DNA of 64,000 bases from Gracilaria domingensis (lineage: Eukaryota; Rhodophyta; Florideophyceae; Gracilariales; Gracilariaceae). The notes under the pieces were generated by a model, which was given only the letters and a program-made list of their open reading frames with translations, searched no databases and was not told the origin of the DNA. The stretch covers positions 124,001 through 188,000 of the forward strand of contig VCMS01000014.1 in assembly GCA_022539475.1 (NCBI GenBank). The letters are read 5' to 3'. Within the stretch, counting starts at the first letter, position 1. The number at the start of each line of letters is the position of its first letter. Below, one piece after another: positions 28,493 to 38,551 of this stretch. The translations under genes were made by a program, and so were the position numbers.

Positions 28493-30415
28493 TCAGATCA
28501 TCCACCAGCCACCTCGTCGGAATTCCTCTGCGACGCGTTCTTCATAGCCTTCTTCTTCTGACTCGCTTTTGCGCGGTACTTTGCCTTCGTTTGTTTCCTT
28601 GCCTCCCTCCACATCCAAAGTTTCTGTAGCAATGACCACTGTCTTCCAGGGAGCACTTCTCTTTGAAATTTTTTTCCACACTTCTTCGTCCTCCACGGCC
28701 CCTCCAAACACACTCAGTCCATGCTGCACAAGTTTTACTTCCTGTTGGGTGAGCGGGGCACTGATAAGCATCATTTGTCTCTTCACAGCATTATCCGTGC
28801 ATCGTCGAGAACACAAATGACGCACTCGTGCCTGGCAGTCCTCGTCTAACCTATGAGGCAATAGATCTTTCGAGTATTCTGCAACCTCTCTGCCGTACTT
28901 TGCGATTGTCATGGCTAGCAGTCTGTCATCTTCAGCAGTCCACGTATACCAACCCTTGCGCGCTCCAGACAGCGTAAACTGTCGCTTTCTGGTCACAAGA
29001 GCCTGCTTGAGATGGGGTTCGGAAACTTTGTCCATTCGCTCCAAAGCCCCGTTTGGCATTTGATCAATCGCTATCGTCTGACAATCACTGAGAAACGTCT
29101 CAATGGCTGCGAGGCCTTCTATAGCATATACAGACTTTCTACGATTCTGCTTCGTAAAGCATTCCTCAAACTGGCGGAAGGCAAGGCCCTCAGAAAAACG
29201 GGCTATGTGCATTATATGAGTTTCCAGCATTGCATGATATGATAAAGAAATGTTTCTATTCTCTACGACTCGCCTCAGCATGGTCTCGGACTTGTCAAGC
29301 ACATTCTTAGCAACAGGATCCACCTGTTCACCACTGCTCATGCGCACACTTTTCGCAGAATTCGCATGCGTGTGCGTCAAAATCTGTACAAACGCTTTTA
29401 GCTGATGATGAAACTGCGATAAACAAATGGGCGATAAAGAAGCAACCGCTCCTGGAAGTAAAGCTTGTTGCTGCATTTGAGTTGCAGCTGCCGCCTTTTG
29501 TCCGATGACAGAAGCGGCAGGGGAAGCAATTGTGACAGATGTGACAGGAGGAATATGAGCCGTAGGAGTAGCAGGAATAACAGGAACGACAGGTGCAACA
29601 GATGGGACTGGCCTTGAAGCGCTTGGCACAGACATGATACTGGGTGGAAATAGCATGGGTATGGATGGAGCGGTTGCAGCTGAAGCAGCTCGACTTGTCC
29701 GTTGTCTTTTCTGACGACGAAGAGCGATATCCCGTTCTGACAAAAGCTGCGCTACCTCCCTTCGACTGACCGGTAAATCTTGGCGGAATTCTAGAGGGTC
29801 ATCTCGCACGTTTGCAGCTTCGCGCATGTAATCAAACTCATCGTCGTCATCGAGAAGTTGGCTGAATGGGTCTGGAACTGATTGTGGCTCCGTAGGAGCT
29901 GTGAAGTTAAGCGCTTGTAGAAACTGTGCGTAGGTCATGTCATGATGAGGACTGGACGGGGAATCTTCGCTCGACTGAAGGGTATCTTGGGCTTGAATAG
30001 ATGGATGCACACTTTCAAGCGGGAAGTGCACGTCAAAGTCTGGGTCATCCTCTTCATCTTCTGAAGCAAAATGAGCAAGCGTGAACGGAAGAGGTTCTGG
30101 AGTCGGCGAGGAAGGCGGTGAAGGCAACGGCTGAGCAGAAGCAAGTTCGAAGTCAGGGTCATCGTCATCATTATCTGAAGCGAAAACCGCGTCAGTGAGA
30201 CCTAGAAATTGTTGGGAGGCATTCGCATCCTGTTGCGCATCGAGTTGTTCATCATCGGTGGAATCAAGGTCGTCTACTTCAAAATGGGGCTCTTTGGGAG
30301 CGGAGTCATCGGAGTCGAGTTCATCGCGAGTGAAACCTTCTGTGGGAAGCGGCGTGACGGTTTGCTCACGACGGCGTTTGGCGCCGCGACGGGAAGGGCG
30401 CGGCTGCGCAGTCAT
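28493..30415 (-). CDS. SANT/Myb-domain nuclear protein, possibly GON4L-like
   Basis: The 640-residue protein begins with a basic nuclear signal (RRGAKRRRE). It continues with an acidic N-terminal half carrying repeats of the type SDNDDDDPDFEL and SEDEEDDPDFDV, and YAQFLQALNF. These DPDF-type acidic repeats and the TYxxFLxxL segment recall GON-4-like transcription regulators. A Pro/Ala/Val-rich linker leads to a conserved region with FHHQLKAFVQILTHTHA and ENRNISLSYHAMLETHI, then a SANT/Myb-like helix set starting GWYTWTAEDDRLLAMTIAKYG. The C terminus is charged and ends GGWWMI. The frame runs further up only with non-ATG codons. GON4L identity is a suggestion from pattern, not a firm assignment; a telomere- or chromatin-associated Myb protein is the alternative. 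Confidence 0.68.
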   Translation of the reverse strand: MTAQPRPSRRGAKRRREQTVTPLPTEGFTRDELDSDDSAPKEPHFEVDDLDSTDDEQLDAQQDANASQQFLGLTDAVFASDNDDDDPDFELASAQPLPSPPSSPTPEPLPFTLAHFASEDEEDDPDFDVHFPLESVHPSIQAQDTLQSSEDSPSSPHHDMTYAQFLQALNFTAPTEPQSVPDPFSQLLDDDDEFDYMREAANVRDDPLEFRQDLPVSRREVAQLLSERDIALRRQKRQRTSRAASAATAPSIPMLFPPSIMSVPSASRPVPSVAPVVPVIPATPTAHIPPVTSVTIASPAASVIGQKAAAATQMQQQALLPGAVASLSPICLSQFHHQLKAFVQILTHTHANSAKSVRMSSGEQVDPVAKNVLDKSETMLRRVVENRNISLSYHAMLETHIMHIARFSEGLAFRQFEECFTKQNRRKSVYAIEGLAAIETFLSDCQTIAIDQMPNGALERMDKVSEPHLKQALVTRKRQFTLSGARKGWYTWTAEDDRLLAMTIAKYGREVAEYSKDLLPHRLDEDCQARVRHLCSRRCTDNAVKRQMMLISAPLTQQEVKLVQHGLSVFGGAVEDEEVWKKISKRSAPWKTVVIATETLDVEGGKETNEGKVPRKSESEEEGYEERVAEEFRRGGWWMI

Positions 30416-30646
30416 GGTGCGCGGGTCACATGACCGTAGTGGCGCAGGAGTTGGTGGCGGGGACAGCGCGCTAAGTGGGACCTTGCTTGAATGTGAACGG
30501 GTGCGCAGCGTGTACCGTTCGTAGCACTGGATGGAGCTTGACCAAGGAGGCAAGCACGCGACGTAGCAATCGCGAGTTCCCCTATGCAATGCCCCTTATC
30601 CAGTAATAAATATTTTGTAAATGCTCGTTCTGAGCACGCAGCGCAG

Positions 30647-30719
30647 GCCGATCTAGCTCAGTTGGGAGAGCGCAAGACTGAAGTTCTTGAGGTCCTCAGT
30701 TCGATCCTGAGAGTCGGCA
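30647..30719 (+). tRNA. tRNA-Phe (anticodon GAA), no intron
   Basis: All arms can be drawn: acceptor 30647-30653 with 30712-30718 (five Watson-Crick pairs, one G-U and one mismatch), D arm GCTC/GAGC, anticodon arm CAAGA/TCTTG with loop CTGAAGT giving anticodon GAA, and a T arm CTCAG/CTGAG around TTCGATC. The discriminator base is A at 30719. The A box (TAGCTCAGTTGG) and B box (GTTCGATCC) are intact. CCA is not encoded. Confidence 0.93.
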
Positions 30720-30727
30720 GGCGGTGA

Positions 30728-30744
30728 TTTTTCTTTTCTTTTCC
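30728..30744 (+). terminator. Pol III terminator of tRNA-Phe
   Basis: T-rich runs (TTTTT, TTTT, TTTT) start 8 to 9 bases after the tRNA 3' end. Confidence 0.75.
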
Positions 30745-30840
30745 TCTCGATAACAAGAACATGTCATGAACTACACTTCGGTTCTTCAACGCTATCGGAT
30801 TCCGGAGACCGAGTGACAGTGTCTTTTGTTCGTTCTCCCG

Positions 30841-30863
30841 GAGGCGGAAGAAGTTTCCGCCTC
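30841..30863. repeat. Perfect 9-bp hairpin
   Basis: GAGGCGGAA (30841-30849) pairs with TTCCGCCTC (30855-30863) across a 5-base loop. It sits just before the 110-nt hairpin. Confidence 0.7.
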
Positions 30864-30870
30864 GAAAGAA

Positions 30871-30980
30871 GCACAGGGAATCTTGGGTGCCGTCCGTGCA
30901 CATCGTTGTCGATTCTGTCTTTGCATTCAGAGGCAAGATCGACAACGGTGTGCACCGACGGCGCCCAAGATTCCCAGTGC
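30871..30980. repeat. Long hairpin: 43-bp arms, 24-nt loop
   Basis: Arms 30871-30913 and 30938-30980 pair at 41 of 43 positions (two of them G-U if read as plus-strand RNA; the mismatches are at 875/976 and 895/956). The loop is 30914-30937. It lies 150 bp downstream of tRNA-Phe. It may be a pre-miRNA-like RNA, a foldback element or a replication-associated structure; the sequence alone does not decide. Confidence 0.85.
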
Positions 30981-31640
30981 CATCCATGAGAACCAGTTTC
31001 TAGCTATGAGGAAGTCTCCAAATTGACTCATCTGGGAATCTGTTTATCGTTTCATGAAGATCACGCCCTGTTGAGTTAAAAAAGTGTTCAGATATTAAAA
31101 TGAAAAAGGTCTGAAAATGCCTCGCCATGCTACACTGCCCAAAAATTGCGAGCTCGCCTAAGTGTTCCGACTAACATACGCGTTGTTCGTATCTAGAAGT
31201 TGTGTGCCGTTGGCGCATGCGTAGGGCACAAAGGACTCCTACCAAATCTGTGTTCTCCACAGAATGAGAGTTTCACCTAGAAGCCGATACGCACATCGAA
31301 AGATTTTCCCTCAACCGAAAACACCAGAAACTGCCTGACATCCAGGCCAAACAGACTCCCATATAACTCAATATTTTCGCAATCTTCGTCTTTAGCAGCA
31401 GTACTAGGAAAGTTTGAAGGGCGTTTCTAAAGTGTATAAGATCTTGCGATTGACTGTTCTGTGTGAAGGGAGGAAGGTCGGTATTCTGTTGCGGAGCAAC
31501 ATACTTACTGGACAACGCACGAAAAGAAGATTCGTTGAAAGGAGCAAACTTCAACATCGCTTATGTTCATCTTGCTCTCAAAGCTGCCGCCAAACTGGGT
31601 ACCATTTTGTTAACATTCAGTTTCGAAACAGTTAGGAACC

Positions 31641-34600
31641 ATGCCCGCAGGCGGACAGCGAAAGCGTCTTCGAAGCGATGGAGCTGTACCTCTGTCAAAA
31701 TCTCCACCAACAGCAGAATGCACCATCCCTCCACGGCGGTGCAGAGCACTTCCACCTTTCCAACATGTTACTTTGCCCACGGTATCGCACAGGAGAAAAT
31801 CGATGCGAAATACTTCTGAGAATTTACAGTCCGAGACGGATGACGATATTCCTATTGCGAAACGAAGAAGGAGACAGATATATCGAAAAGCGAACGAGAC
31901 AGGTCAAGCAGAGCCACCCATAGACCACCAAACCGCTGTTCTATACTCGAGCTACAGTTTACGCGGGAATTCAAAACCCAATCCTTCATCAAAATTGAAT
32001 CGGTTGTGTGAGGACAACCAACACAAAGGCGTCGTTAGCAACGAGGGTACCCAGAATATTTCGGAGCATCATCAAGAGCAGGCTCAAGGAATGCGAGAGT
32101 CTTGCGCTGCTAATATCGGGCGGACCAAGGAGAAGACCACAAAGCTCTTTGCATTTCCTTTCAAAAAGGAATGGAATGAGCTTAGTGCCTATGAGAAGCA
32201 AACTGTCAAGCTTTTCCCGGTTCCTTTGCTTTGGAACAACGTCAAATCACGACCTGGGCCACGGTTTACGAAACTTTCGGAGCTTATTCAATTTCTTCGC
32301 GGCGATACAGAATGCAGTTTCTATATTGGTCAGGACTATTGCAACAGCACTGAAGAAATATTGCGAGGCCTCATGGACCAGCAGTTCATGGGGATGATCG
32401 AAGAGTGTATGGAGAAAAACGGAGTTGATCAACGGGTGCCGATCTTGTGCCCAAAAAGAGGCAAAGTAGACCCACCAGAAACATGGCCTCTTATCACTGA
32501 CTATCATGATTTCATTCTTTGTGAGCACAAAAAAGTACTTGAACATGTTCAAGAAGAAACTCACTACAGACAGGGGAGCAGGAAAAGGTTGTTCTGTGCT
32601 GGAGAGACCTCTATGCTCGGTCTTGGTCCCTCCAGCCGGACACGTGCGATACTCATGAAATGGAAAAAGCGACTTCCTATCCGTACAAAACGCGGTAGGA
32701 AGCGAGGCGTTCCACAGTCTAATCTTGGAATAGCTGGCACAGAAGAAAGAACTAACGGAAAACTGATGACAAGATCGCGACGGAGAATTGAATCAGAAGG
32801 AAATAACCCCAAAGCGAACTTGCGCACTCGAGAAGCAAGCAGTGAAGCTCCTGCCAGACCAAAGCGAAAGCGGCGTCCAAATGTTATGTACTCTGACTCT
32901 GTTTACGACCAGCTTTTTTCCGACTCGAGTGGAAATGAGAAAGAGGAGAAAGCGACATCTACGAAGAAAAGCGCAAAGCTCAGGGCAGGTGCCCCGCAAT
33001 GTGTACCTTCGGAAGAGAAACCAGAAGTTATGGACAAATCGCTAACTGAAGACTTTCTAGGAACCGAATCATCCGAGAACGAAGTTGAGATTCCAGTGCA
33101 CTTGGTGACTATTTCAGATTTCATTGACTACATTCCAGATGAAGAAGTACAGTCGTCCTCCGCGTGTTCTTCCCATGTAGAAGATGAAACTTGTCATAAA
33201 CATGTTGAAGAGCCACTTTGTATTGTCGATAAGCTCGACGAAAGTGAGGACGGGGATTCTCGCGACCCATTATTCGATGGCATTCAAGATAGCATTCTAC
33301 GAATGATGGATGAGGAAGTTTCTGGGGAACTTCTGACGAAACATGTTCTAGATGAGCATCCCTTTGACCAAGAAGGGCAAGTAGTGCACGGCAATCTGCA
33401 AGAATCTGAGGCAGGGAGGCAAGATCGTTCCTGCAAGTCTCGGAATGTGGAAATTGGACCGAATGGACAGGAGCATACGTTTCAATACGGAGATCATTGC
33501 AGAACAAATGAAAGAAAAGGACATGCTTGTTCTTCAGAAGAGAAAGATGCTGGTACGTTACAAATCCCAAATGATTCCAATCTTGATTCTTCTTCATCGG
33601 TGAAGTTTCCCCAATCCGTTTCTTCGAGGCAACAGTCTTCTATCGGAAAAGACTACATAGAAGCAGAGAAGATCGATATTTCTGACGGCGGGAATAGTCC
33701 GAAGAAGGGATCCAACCTTGAAAAGCATGCTGCGATTTCAGTTGTTGATGGAGAGGGGCCCTCAAAACGTGCGCGGGTCAGATCATCGAACCAAAATCAA
33801 TTGGTCCACAAAGTACCTATAAGTACCGTGGATATGTTGAGGTACAAGAATGATTCTATCCAGGAGTCTGGGCTTTCAAACACGAAGCAAAGAAAATCTA
33901 CGAGGGTCCAGAACTTGCAGAAAACTTTAGGCACTCAATCTGAAGTCCAGGCAAACACACTTCTATCAGGAGCTAATCATGAACATAGTTCTGCTTGTGA
34001 TTCTTCCTGGGTCTATCTCTGGGATCATGAAGCTGGCTCTCGAGGAACGCAGTTAGTTCCTTTGCGATCAGCTATATCCGCGTGCTTGGAGTCAAATAGG
34101 TTTTCCATATATGATGGACAAGACTATGATTTCAAAGATTCGTCGAGCACATCCCTCACCGGCGTTACTGAAAAGGATATGACTGGTTGGAGAAATCGAG
34201 CGACTCAGTCGGGAAAGGTGCGGAAGGTTAGAATATGGAATCTGGGCACCGGGGGTCTGAGGCCACATTTCAGATCACCTGCCGTACAAAGACTGGCGGG
34301 TTGGATCGATTCGAACCCGGAAAACGTTATCTTTTGTCCTTCCATGATACTGCCGTCTGTCAGCATCGCGAACCGTAGAAGTTGCCTCACTACAACCCCT
34401 GGTGTCCAAAAAGGCGATTCGCAAGCACTCAAGACTTGTTTTAGAGAACGAGTAGAGAATCATGTGATACGAAGGATACGATATCTTCACATCAAAGAGA
34501 TTTCAAAGGAGGATCTGGCATGTGTTCAACTATGGAACACAACCAGACAAAGGATTGTGCCCTCGAAAAGTTTCATCTGTTATGGGGACCTTTTGCGATT

Positions 34601-37600
34601 TCTTTTTACTAACCCGTGGTTGGAGCCTCTAAGCGGCCAAGATCAACTCTTTCAGCTTGAGAGTTCTACTTTGAACAAGTTAATTCGAGTTCGTATGTCC
34701 TGTGCACCCTCCATCGCAAACTACTGGGATTGTGTGGATAAACAAGTACACCATCACGACAACATAACCGAGGAATTTGGAACCGTTGGAGAACTCCTGG
34801 CTTCGAATCCTAGATATATCTTATACCAAGGCCAGGATCTGTCATTCTATCAGTCTTTAGTGAAGTACAATGCCGTCCTAAGGGCACCTGGTTTTCCTGT
34901 TCTGGTGCAATGTGGAACTGAAATCCAAAGACAATTTTTCTCTCAACGTTGGGTCACAGTTGTTGTTGATCCTTCATCTTGCAGCACTGCGTGTGCTGTT
35001 TTTTGGAATGGGAAATCGAAGGAAATCCATATGCAACCCAAGATGTGCAGTCGCATGTCAATAAGTTCATATATCAACGCGCACCCCTACATGGAGTTGT
35101 ACGCAGGCCAAGATCACTCTGAAAATGTACAGCAAGAAGTTAGGCATTGGATGGAGTTGTTGCGGGAGTGTAGTCCGCAAAAGTCGATTGCTGTCGTTTT
35201 GCTGACAAGAATTGAGTTTGCTCCACTGAAATATAACGCTATCTCTTGGCCTAGCCTTTCAAAAGAATGTGGTGGTAAGTCCATTCACAACCAAAAAGTT
35301 TCTGAGAACTTAAATTCCGTCTTCCGAAATGAAAATCAAATTCCTCCAGAGGATACGGATGATGTTGTCATCAACGCTTCTGCAGAACGAGACCCCCCTG
35401 TTGCTCCAATACAACGAAGAAGACGGTTTATCACTGCTTCAGAAGTTGATGGTGCAAAATGCGCTAGGGAAGATCTTAAATCGAAGCAGGATGAGACCTA
35501 TAAAGGATCGGATGCCAAAAAGTACAAATGTATCACCCAGTCTGCGGACGAAGTCATTGTACTGGAACCAAGTGTTTGTACATCTATTGGAAGTGACGAC
35601 ATATGCTCAGAAGATGGATTCATGTGCCCAGAACTGGAGGAAGCATCTCAGAACTTTGAGGAGAGGCTTCGAGCTCCCGCGAAAGCGGCTGCAAGAGTGC
35701 TTACGATCATCAAGGAAGTTGGTCCACGAGTCTTAAAGCAAGAGCTCGTTCATGACCTGCGACATACCTTGTACGAGAACACAACTATGGAAGTGGGTTC
35801 TATTTCTCAGCTTCTTTTTCTCTTACAGGAATCCAATGACCTGCACTTTGTTCGCATGGCTGCTGAGCTTTGCATCACTCTTGAATCGCTCGATATCTCC
35901 GGGTGCTTTGCTGGAAGTGTAGATGTTGGCTATGGTACCGGTGATCTCCTCTCTATACGAGAGGACCTCGAATCCGGCAAGATCTTCACTATGACCGATG
36001 TGATCAAAAGGTTCCGAGTGGTGTGCCAGAATCTTTTACAACTGAACGAAGGCTTCTATCTTGAGAATCAAGCCATAGATTTGAAGAATCAGGCAGAAAT
36101 CGTAATACGATGGTACATGAAGGAAAAGGCAGAAGTATTCGAAAGAGAGAAAAAGATTCGAAGGCTGGCAAAGATATGTGATCGTGCTCGTCAAATAGGT
36201 TTCCGAAAGCAGCGAGGTCGAAATCCATCTAGCGCGGCAACAGCAGCTGGAAGCAAAGGCCACGATTTGACAATACGTGCATCGAATGGTCAAGCTAGAG
36301 TAACATTTCTGAACTATAGAGATGAAAAGGGTAATTCTGTGATGGGGAAACGCACTAGCGTTCGGGTTTTCGGTCTTCCAATTGATAGGCAAACGTGTCA
36401 GAGAGAGGCCGGATGTGCTAGGCCGTGTCACATATGCGGACGTGAAGTATTCGATGCAGATCAAGATTCCCTTGCATGTGGGAACCGCTTTTTCGGAAGC
36501 TGCAAGGAGTGCGTTTGTAAACAATGTCTGGAGTCTGTAACTTGCATGGAATCGCAAGAATTCATATCTTTTCGGGATGGACAGGAATGGATATGTGTCC
36601 ACTGTCGCGGTCTGTGTCCCGCCGGAAGTGACTGCCTTCGGAATGGGTACGAAAGGTCGCGCCACAATAATCGGTTAGAAACAGTGCGGTTTACATGGCC
36701 GCACAAGTTTGCTGAACCTCCTTTGTCAGTCTTGGTGTTCCTTCTTAGGAGGCAGCAAAACGGGGAGTTTGACGAGGATTTTGAACGAGGAGTTAAAGTG
36801 TCTTTATCAAAAACACCCAGCGGCTGGTCAGCTTTGACCGAGTGCCGTATTGGGGCCTACAGAGCTCTTATCAAAGCCGATGGCAAATGGATAGCCGGTA
36901 CAACCTTCTGTGTTTTCTCATCGGACACAATCGCCGCGACAATCCCACAAAAGGATAATAAGCGGAAGGTGAACAGAAGATATTACACCTGTCAAGATCG
37001 CCCAAGTTTGTCAATAACTAGAAGAGGCCCAAGCGTTCGCTGGAATATTGCAGAAAACGACAAGTCAGGTCCTGTGCACGCCATTCCAGGGAAGGACTCG
37101 AATGATGCAAATCAAATGATTGAGGATTGTAGCAGAGTGAACGGTTATGACTGGCAAAGAGCGAAAAGGCATAATGTGGTACATTGGAGACCAGTTGTGC
37201 AGGAAGCGGATCCTCCAGAAGTAGAGGGATCGAAGGCAAGAAGTTCTCGGAATCAGCAGAAGCAACACTGCTTCACGTCGGAGCCCCAAAAGATCACCCT
37301 TACCCATTCTGTGAAAGATCACAGTAGTTGGACTCGAAAAGGTACAACATCACCGAAACCGAGGCCAGGACTTACCTACGAACAGGTATGTACAGAATGG
37401 AACACTTTCAAGTTTGACGAAATGTTGAAGTCTTTGTGGGGCATTGTGACAGGAAGAAGCGGAATCCATGGAATTGGGTTGTTTACCTTGACAGGATACA
37501 GGAAGGGTGATTTTATAATAGAGTACGCTGGGGACTTGATACGAACTCCTTTGGCAGACATACGAGAAGCTCGGTATGAGGCTGCCGGGTTGGGGACATA

Positions 37601-37856
37601 CTTGTTCAAGATTAACGAGGAAGAAATTGTGGATGCCACAGTGCAAAGCAACCGCGCACGGTTCACAAACCACAGTTGTGATCCCAATATGATTGCCAGA
37701 ATTATTCACGTTCGTGGCCGTGACCTGGTTGCCTTGCAGGCGACGCGAGATATCCCCAGGTTTGCCGAACTGACATTTGATTATAAGCTGCCTATTGAAG
37801 ACACAAAGGTGCAGTGCTTGTGCAATGCGTGGAACTGCGTGGGGGTTATGAATTGA
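31641..37856 (+). CDS. Giant SET-domain histone methyltransferase with CDCA7-type zinc finger and internal GQD repeats
   Basis: This 2071-residue single-exon protein starts at an ATG. The C-terminal SET domain (about 1932-2066) is of the trithorax/MLL type: GIHGIGLFTLTGYRKGDFIIEYAGDLI, RFTNHSCDPN (the S-adenosylmethionine and catalytic core), ELTFDYK and a post-SET cysteine group CLCNAWNC. It would methylate histone H3, most likely K4. Residues about 1592-1665 form a cysteine array (CHICGRE...CKECVCKQCLE...WICVHCRGLCP) like the zf-4CXXC_R1 domain of CDCA7. Upstream are about six copies of a 40-45-residue unit with an LWN-type start, a Leu-rich helix with NP and a GQD end (about 191-233, 790-828, 862-900, 957-1002, 1024-1067, 1115-1159). 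Long acidic and basic linkers lie between. No PHD finger or bromodomain is evident. Confidence 0.92.
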   Translation: MPAGGQRKRLRSDGAVPLSKSPPTAECTIPPRRCRALPPFQHVTLPTVSHRRKSMRNTSENLQSETDDDIPIAKRRRRQIYRKANETGQAEPPIDHQTAVLYSSYSLRGNSKPNPSSKLNRLCEDNQHKGVVSNEGTQNISEHHQEQAQGMRESCAANIGRTKEKTTKLFAFPFKKEWNELSAYEKQTVKLFPVPLLWNNVKSRPGPRFTKLSELIQFLRGDTECSFYIGQDYCNSTEEILRGLMDQQFMGMIEECMEKNGVDQRVPILCPKRGKVDPPETWPLITDYHDFILCEHKKVLEHVQEETHYRQGSRKRLFCAGETSMLGLGPSSRTRAILMKWKKRLPIRTKRGRKRGVPQSNLGIAGTEERTNGKLMTRSRRRIESEGNNPKANLRTREASSEAPARPKRKRRPNVMYSDSVYDQLFSDSSGNEKEEKATSTKKSAKLRAGAPQCVPSEEKPEVMDKSLTEDFLGTESSENEVEIPVHLVTISDFIDYIPDEEVQSSSACSSHVEDETCHKHVEEPLCIVDKLDESEDGDSRDPLFDGIQDSILRMMDEEVSGELLTKHVLDEHPFDQEGQVVHGNLQESEAGRQDRSCKSRNVEIGPNGQEHTFQYGDHCRTNERKGHACSSEEKDAGTLQIPNDSNLDSSSSVKFPQSVSSRQQSSIGKDYIEAEKIDISDGGNSPKKGSNLEKHAAISVVDGEGPSKRARVRSSNQNQLVHKVPISTVDMLRYKNDSIQESGLSNTKQRKSTRVQNLQKTLGTQSEVQANTLLSGANHEHSSACDSSWVYLWDHEAGSRGTQLVPLRSAISACLESNRFSIYDGQDYDFKDSSSTSLTGVTEKDMTGWRNRATQSGKVRKVRIWNLGTGGLRPHFRSPAVQRLAGWIDSNPENVIFCPSMILPSVSIANRRSCLTTTPGVQKGDSQALKTCFRERVENHVIRRIRYLHIKEISKEDLACVQLWNTTRQRIVPSKSFICYGDLLRFLFTNPWLEPLSGQDQLFQLESSTLNKLIRVRMSCAPSIANYWDCVDKQVHHHDNITEEFGTVGELLASNPRYILYQGQDLSFYQSLVKYNAVLRAPGFPVLVQCGTEIQRQFFSQRWVTVVVDPSSCSTACAVFWNGKSKEIHMQPKMCSRMSISSYINAHPYMELYAGQDHSENVQQEVRHWMELLRECSPQKSIAVVLLTRIEFAPLKYNAISWPSLSKECGGKSIHNQKVSENLNSVFRNENQIPPEDTDDVVINASAERDPPVAPIQRRRRFITASEVDGAKCAREDLKSKQDETYKGSDAKKYKCITQSADEVIVLEPSVCTSIGSDDICSEDGFMCPELEEASQNFEERLRAPAKAAARVLTIIKEVGPRVLKQELVHDLRHTLYENTTMEVGSISQLLFLLQESNDLHFVRMAAELCITLESLDISGCFAGSVDVGYGTGDLLSIREDLESGKIFTMTDVIKRFRVVCQNLLQLNEGFYLENQAIDLKNQAEIVIRWYMKEKAEVFEREKKIRRLAKICDRARQIGFRKQRGRNPSSAATAAGSKGHDLTIRASNGQARVTFLNYRDEKGNSVMGKRTSVRVFGLPIDRQTCQREAGCARPCHICGREVFDADQDSLACGNRFFGSCKECVCKQCLESVTCMESQEFISFRDGQEWICVHCRGLCPAGSDCLRNGYERSRHNNRLETVRFTWPHKFAEPPLSVLVFLLRRQQNGEFDEDFERGVKVSLSKTPSGWSALTECRIGAYRALIKADGKWIAGTTFCVFSSDTIAATIPQKDNKRKVNRRYYTCQDRPSLSITRRGPSVRWNIAENDKSGPVHAIPGKDSNDANQMIEDCSRVNGYDWQRAKRHNVVHWRPVVQEADPPEVEGSKARSSRNQQKQHCFTSEPQKITLTHSVKDHSSWTRKGTTSPKPRPGLTYEQVCTEWNTFKFDEMLKSLWGIVTGRSGIHGIGLFTLTGYRKGDFIIEYAGDLIRTPLADIREARYEAAGLGTYLFKINEEEIVDATVQSNRARFTNHSCDPNMIARIIHVRGRDLVALQATRDIPRFAELTFDYKLPIEDTKVQCLCNAWNCVGVMN

Positions 37857-38551
37857 GGTCTTAAGTTGGGCAAGGATATTGCAAGGATATTGCAATTATG
37901 AGTGTCAGACCGTATTTCGTCGAGGACAAGCACGTCTGCGTAGAGAGGGCTGTCTTTCGCCATGAAGAACTCAGGGGTGTGCAGACGCATTTAGATATTC
38001 ATGTTCTGTAGCAGAAAAGATGCGATACGATATGAGTAATTCTAATTATCCAGCCGCAATCTCTTGAGAATGTAACACTAAGAAAGAAATCAATACCTTG
38101 AACTTTTTCCATCATCCTCTACAAGCTGCTGAAGTTTTCCAAGGGAGCCCTCCAGGCTACCGTACCGTCATAGAACCCTGTACTTCTGGACGCATGTTAT
38201 TCGTCGAATGAACAAAACTGCGAGAGGTTGAGATGCTATGAAGCTGGGGCCAATGAACGGGCAAGGAACACGTCATTCGACCACGGAGAAGAGTTACGCG
38301 CCGTTGATCCCACCAGCCGCATTCCATGACGTGGTTGGTTGACTGAATTTCAGTCAATATTCTGGAGTGGCACCCAATCACCTCGCTGCAGATCTGTTCT
38401 TGTCACACTTCAGAAGCCTGCCATCCGATGATTCCTCCACCGTTATCCAGTGTAGTTGAAGCTTAGCATTGTGGATACTCCTTCTACCGCATCCCGGAGA
38501 GAACGGCTTCCCCGCTTTCCATTTCGACACGTCCCGATCCTCTAACTCACC
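37857..38551. other. Spacer of 0.7 kb between the SET and PDI genes
   Basis: Both genes are on the plus strand. I see two short direct copies of AAGGATATTGCAA at 37872-37895 and otherwise nothing recognisable. Confidence 0.5.

Larger units (their letters stand above)
30416..31640. other. Spacer of 1.2 kb with a tRNA gene and long hairpin
   Basis: It divides the SANT-domain gene (minus) from the SET gene (plus). It contains tRNA-Phe, a Pol III terminator, a small perfect hairpin (30841-30863) and a 110-nt hairpin (30871-30980). No protein-coding region is supportable in it; the 3' part should hold the SET promoter and leader. Confidence 0.6.

Noticed and set aside
36036-36665. Minus-strand frame of 209 codons
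   Set aside because: Antisense to the zinc-finger part of the SET gene, with unremarkable composition.
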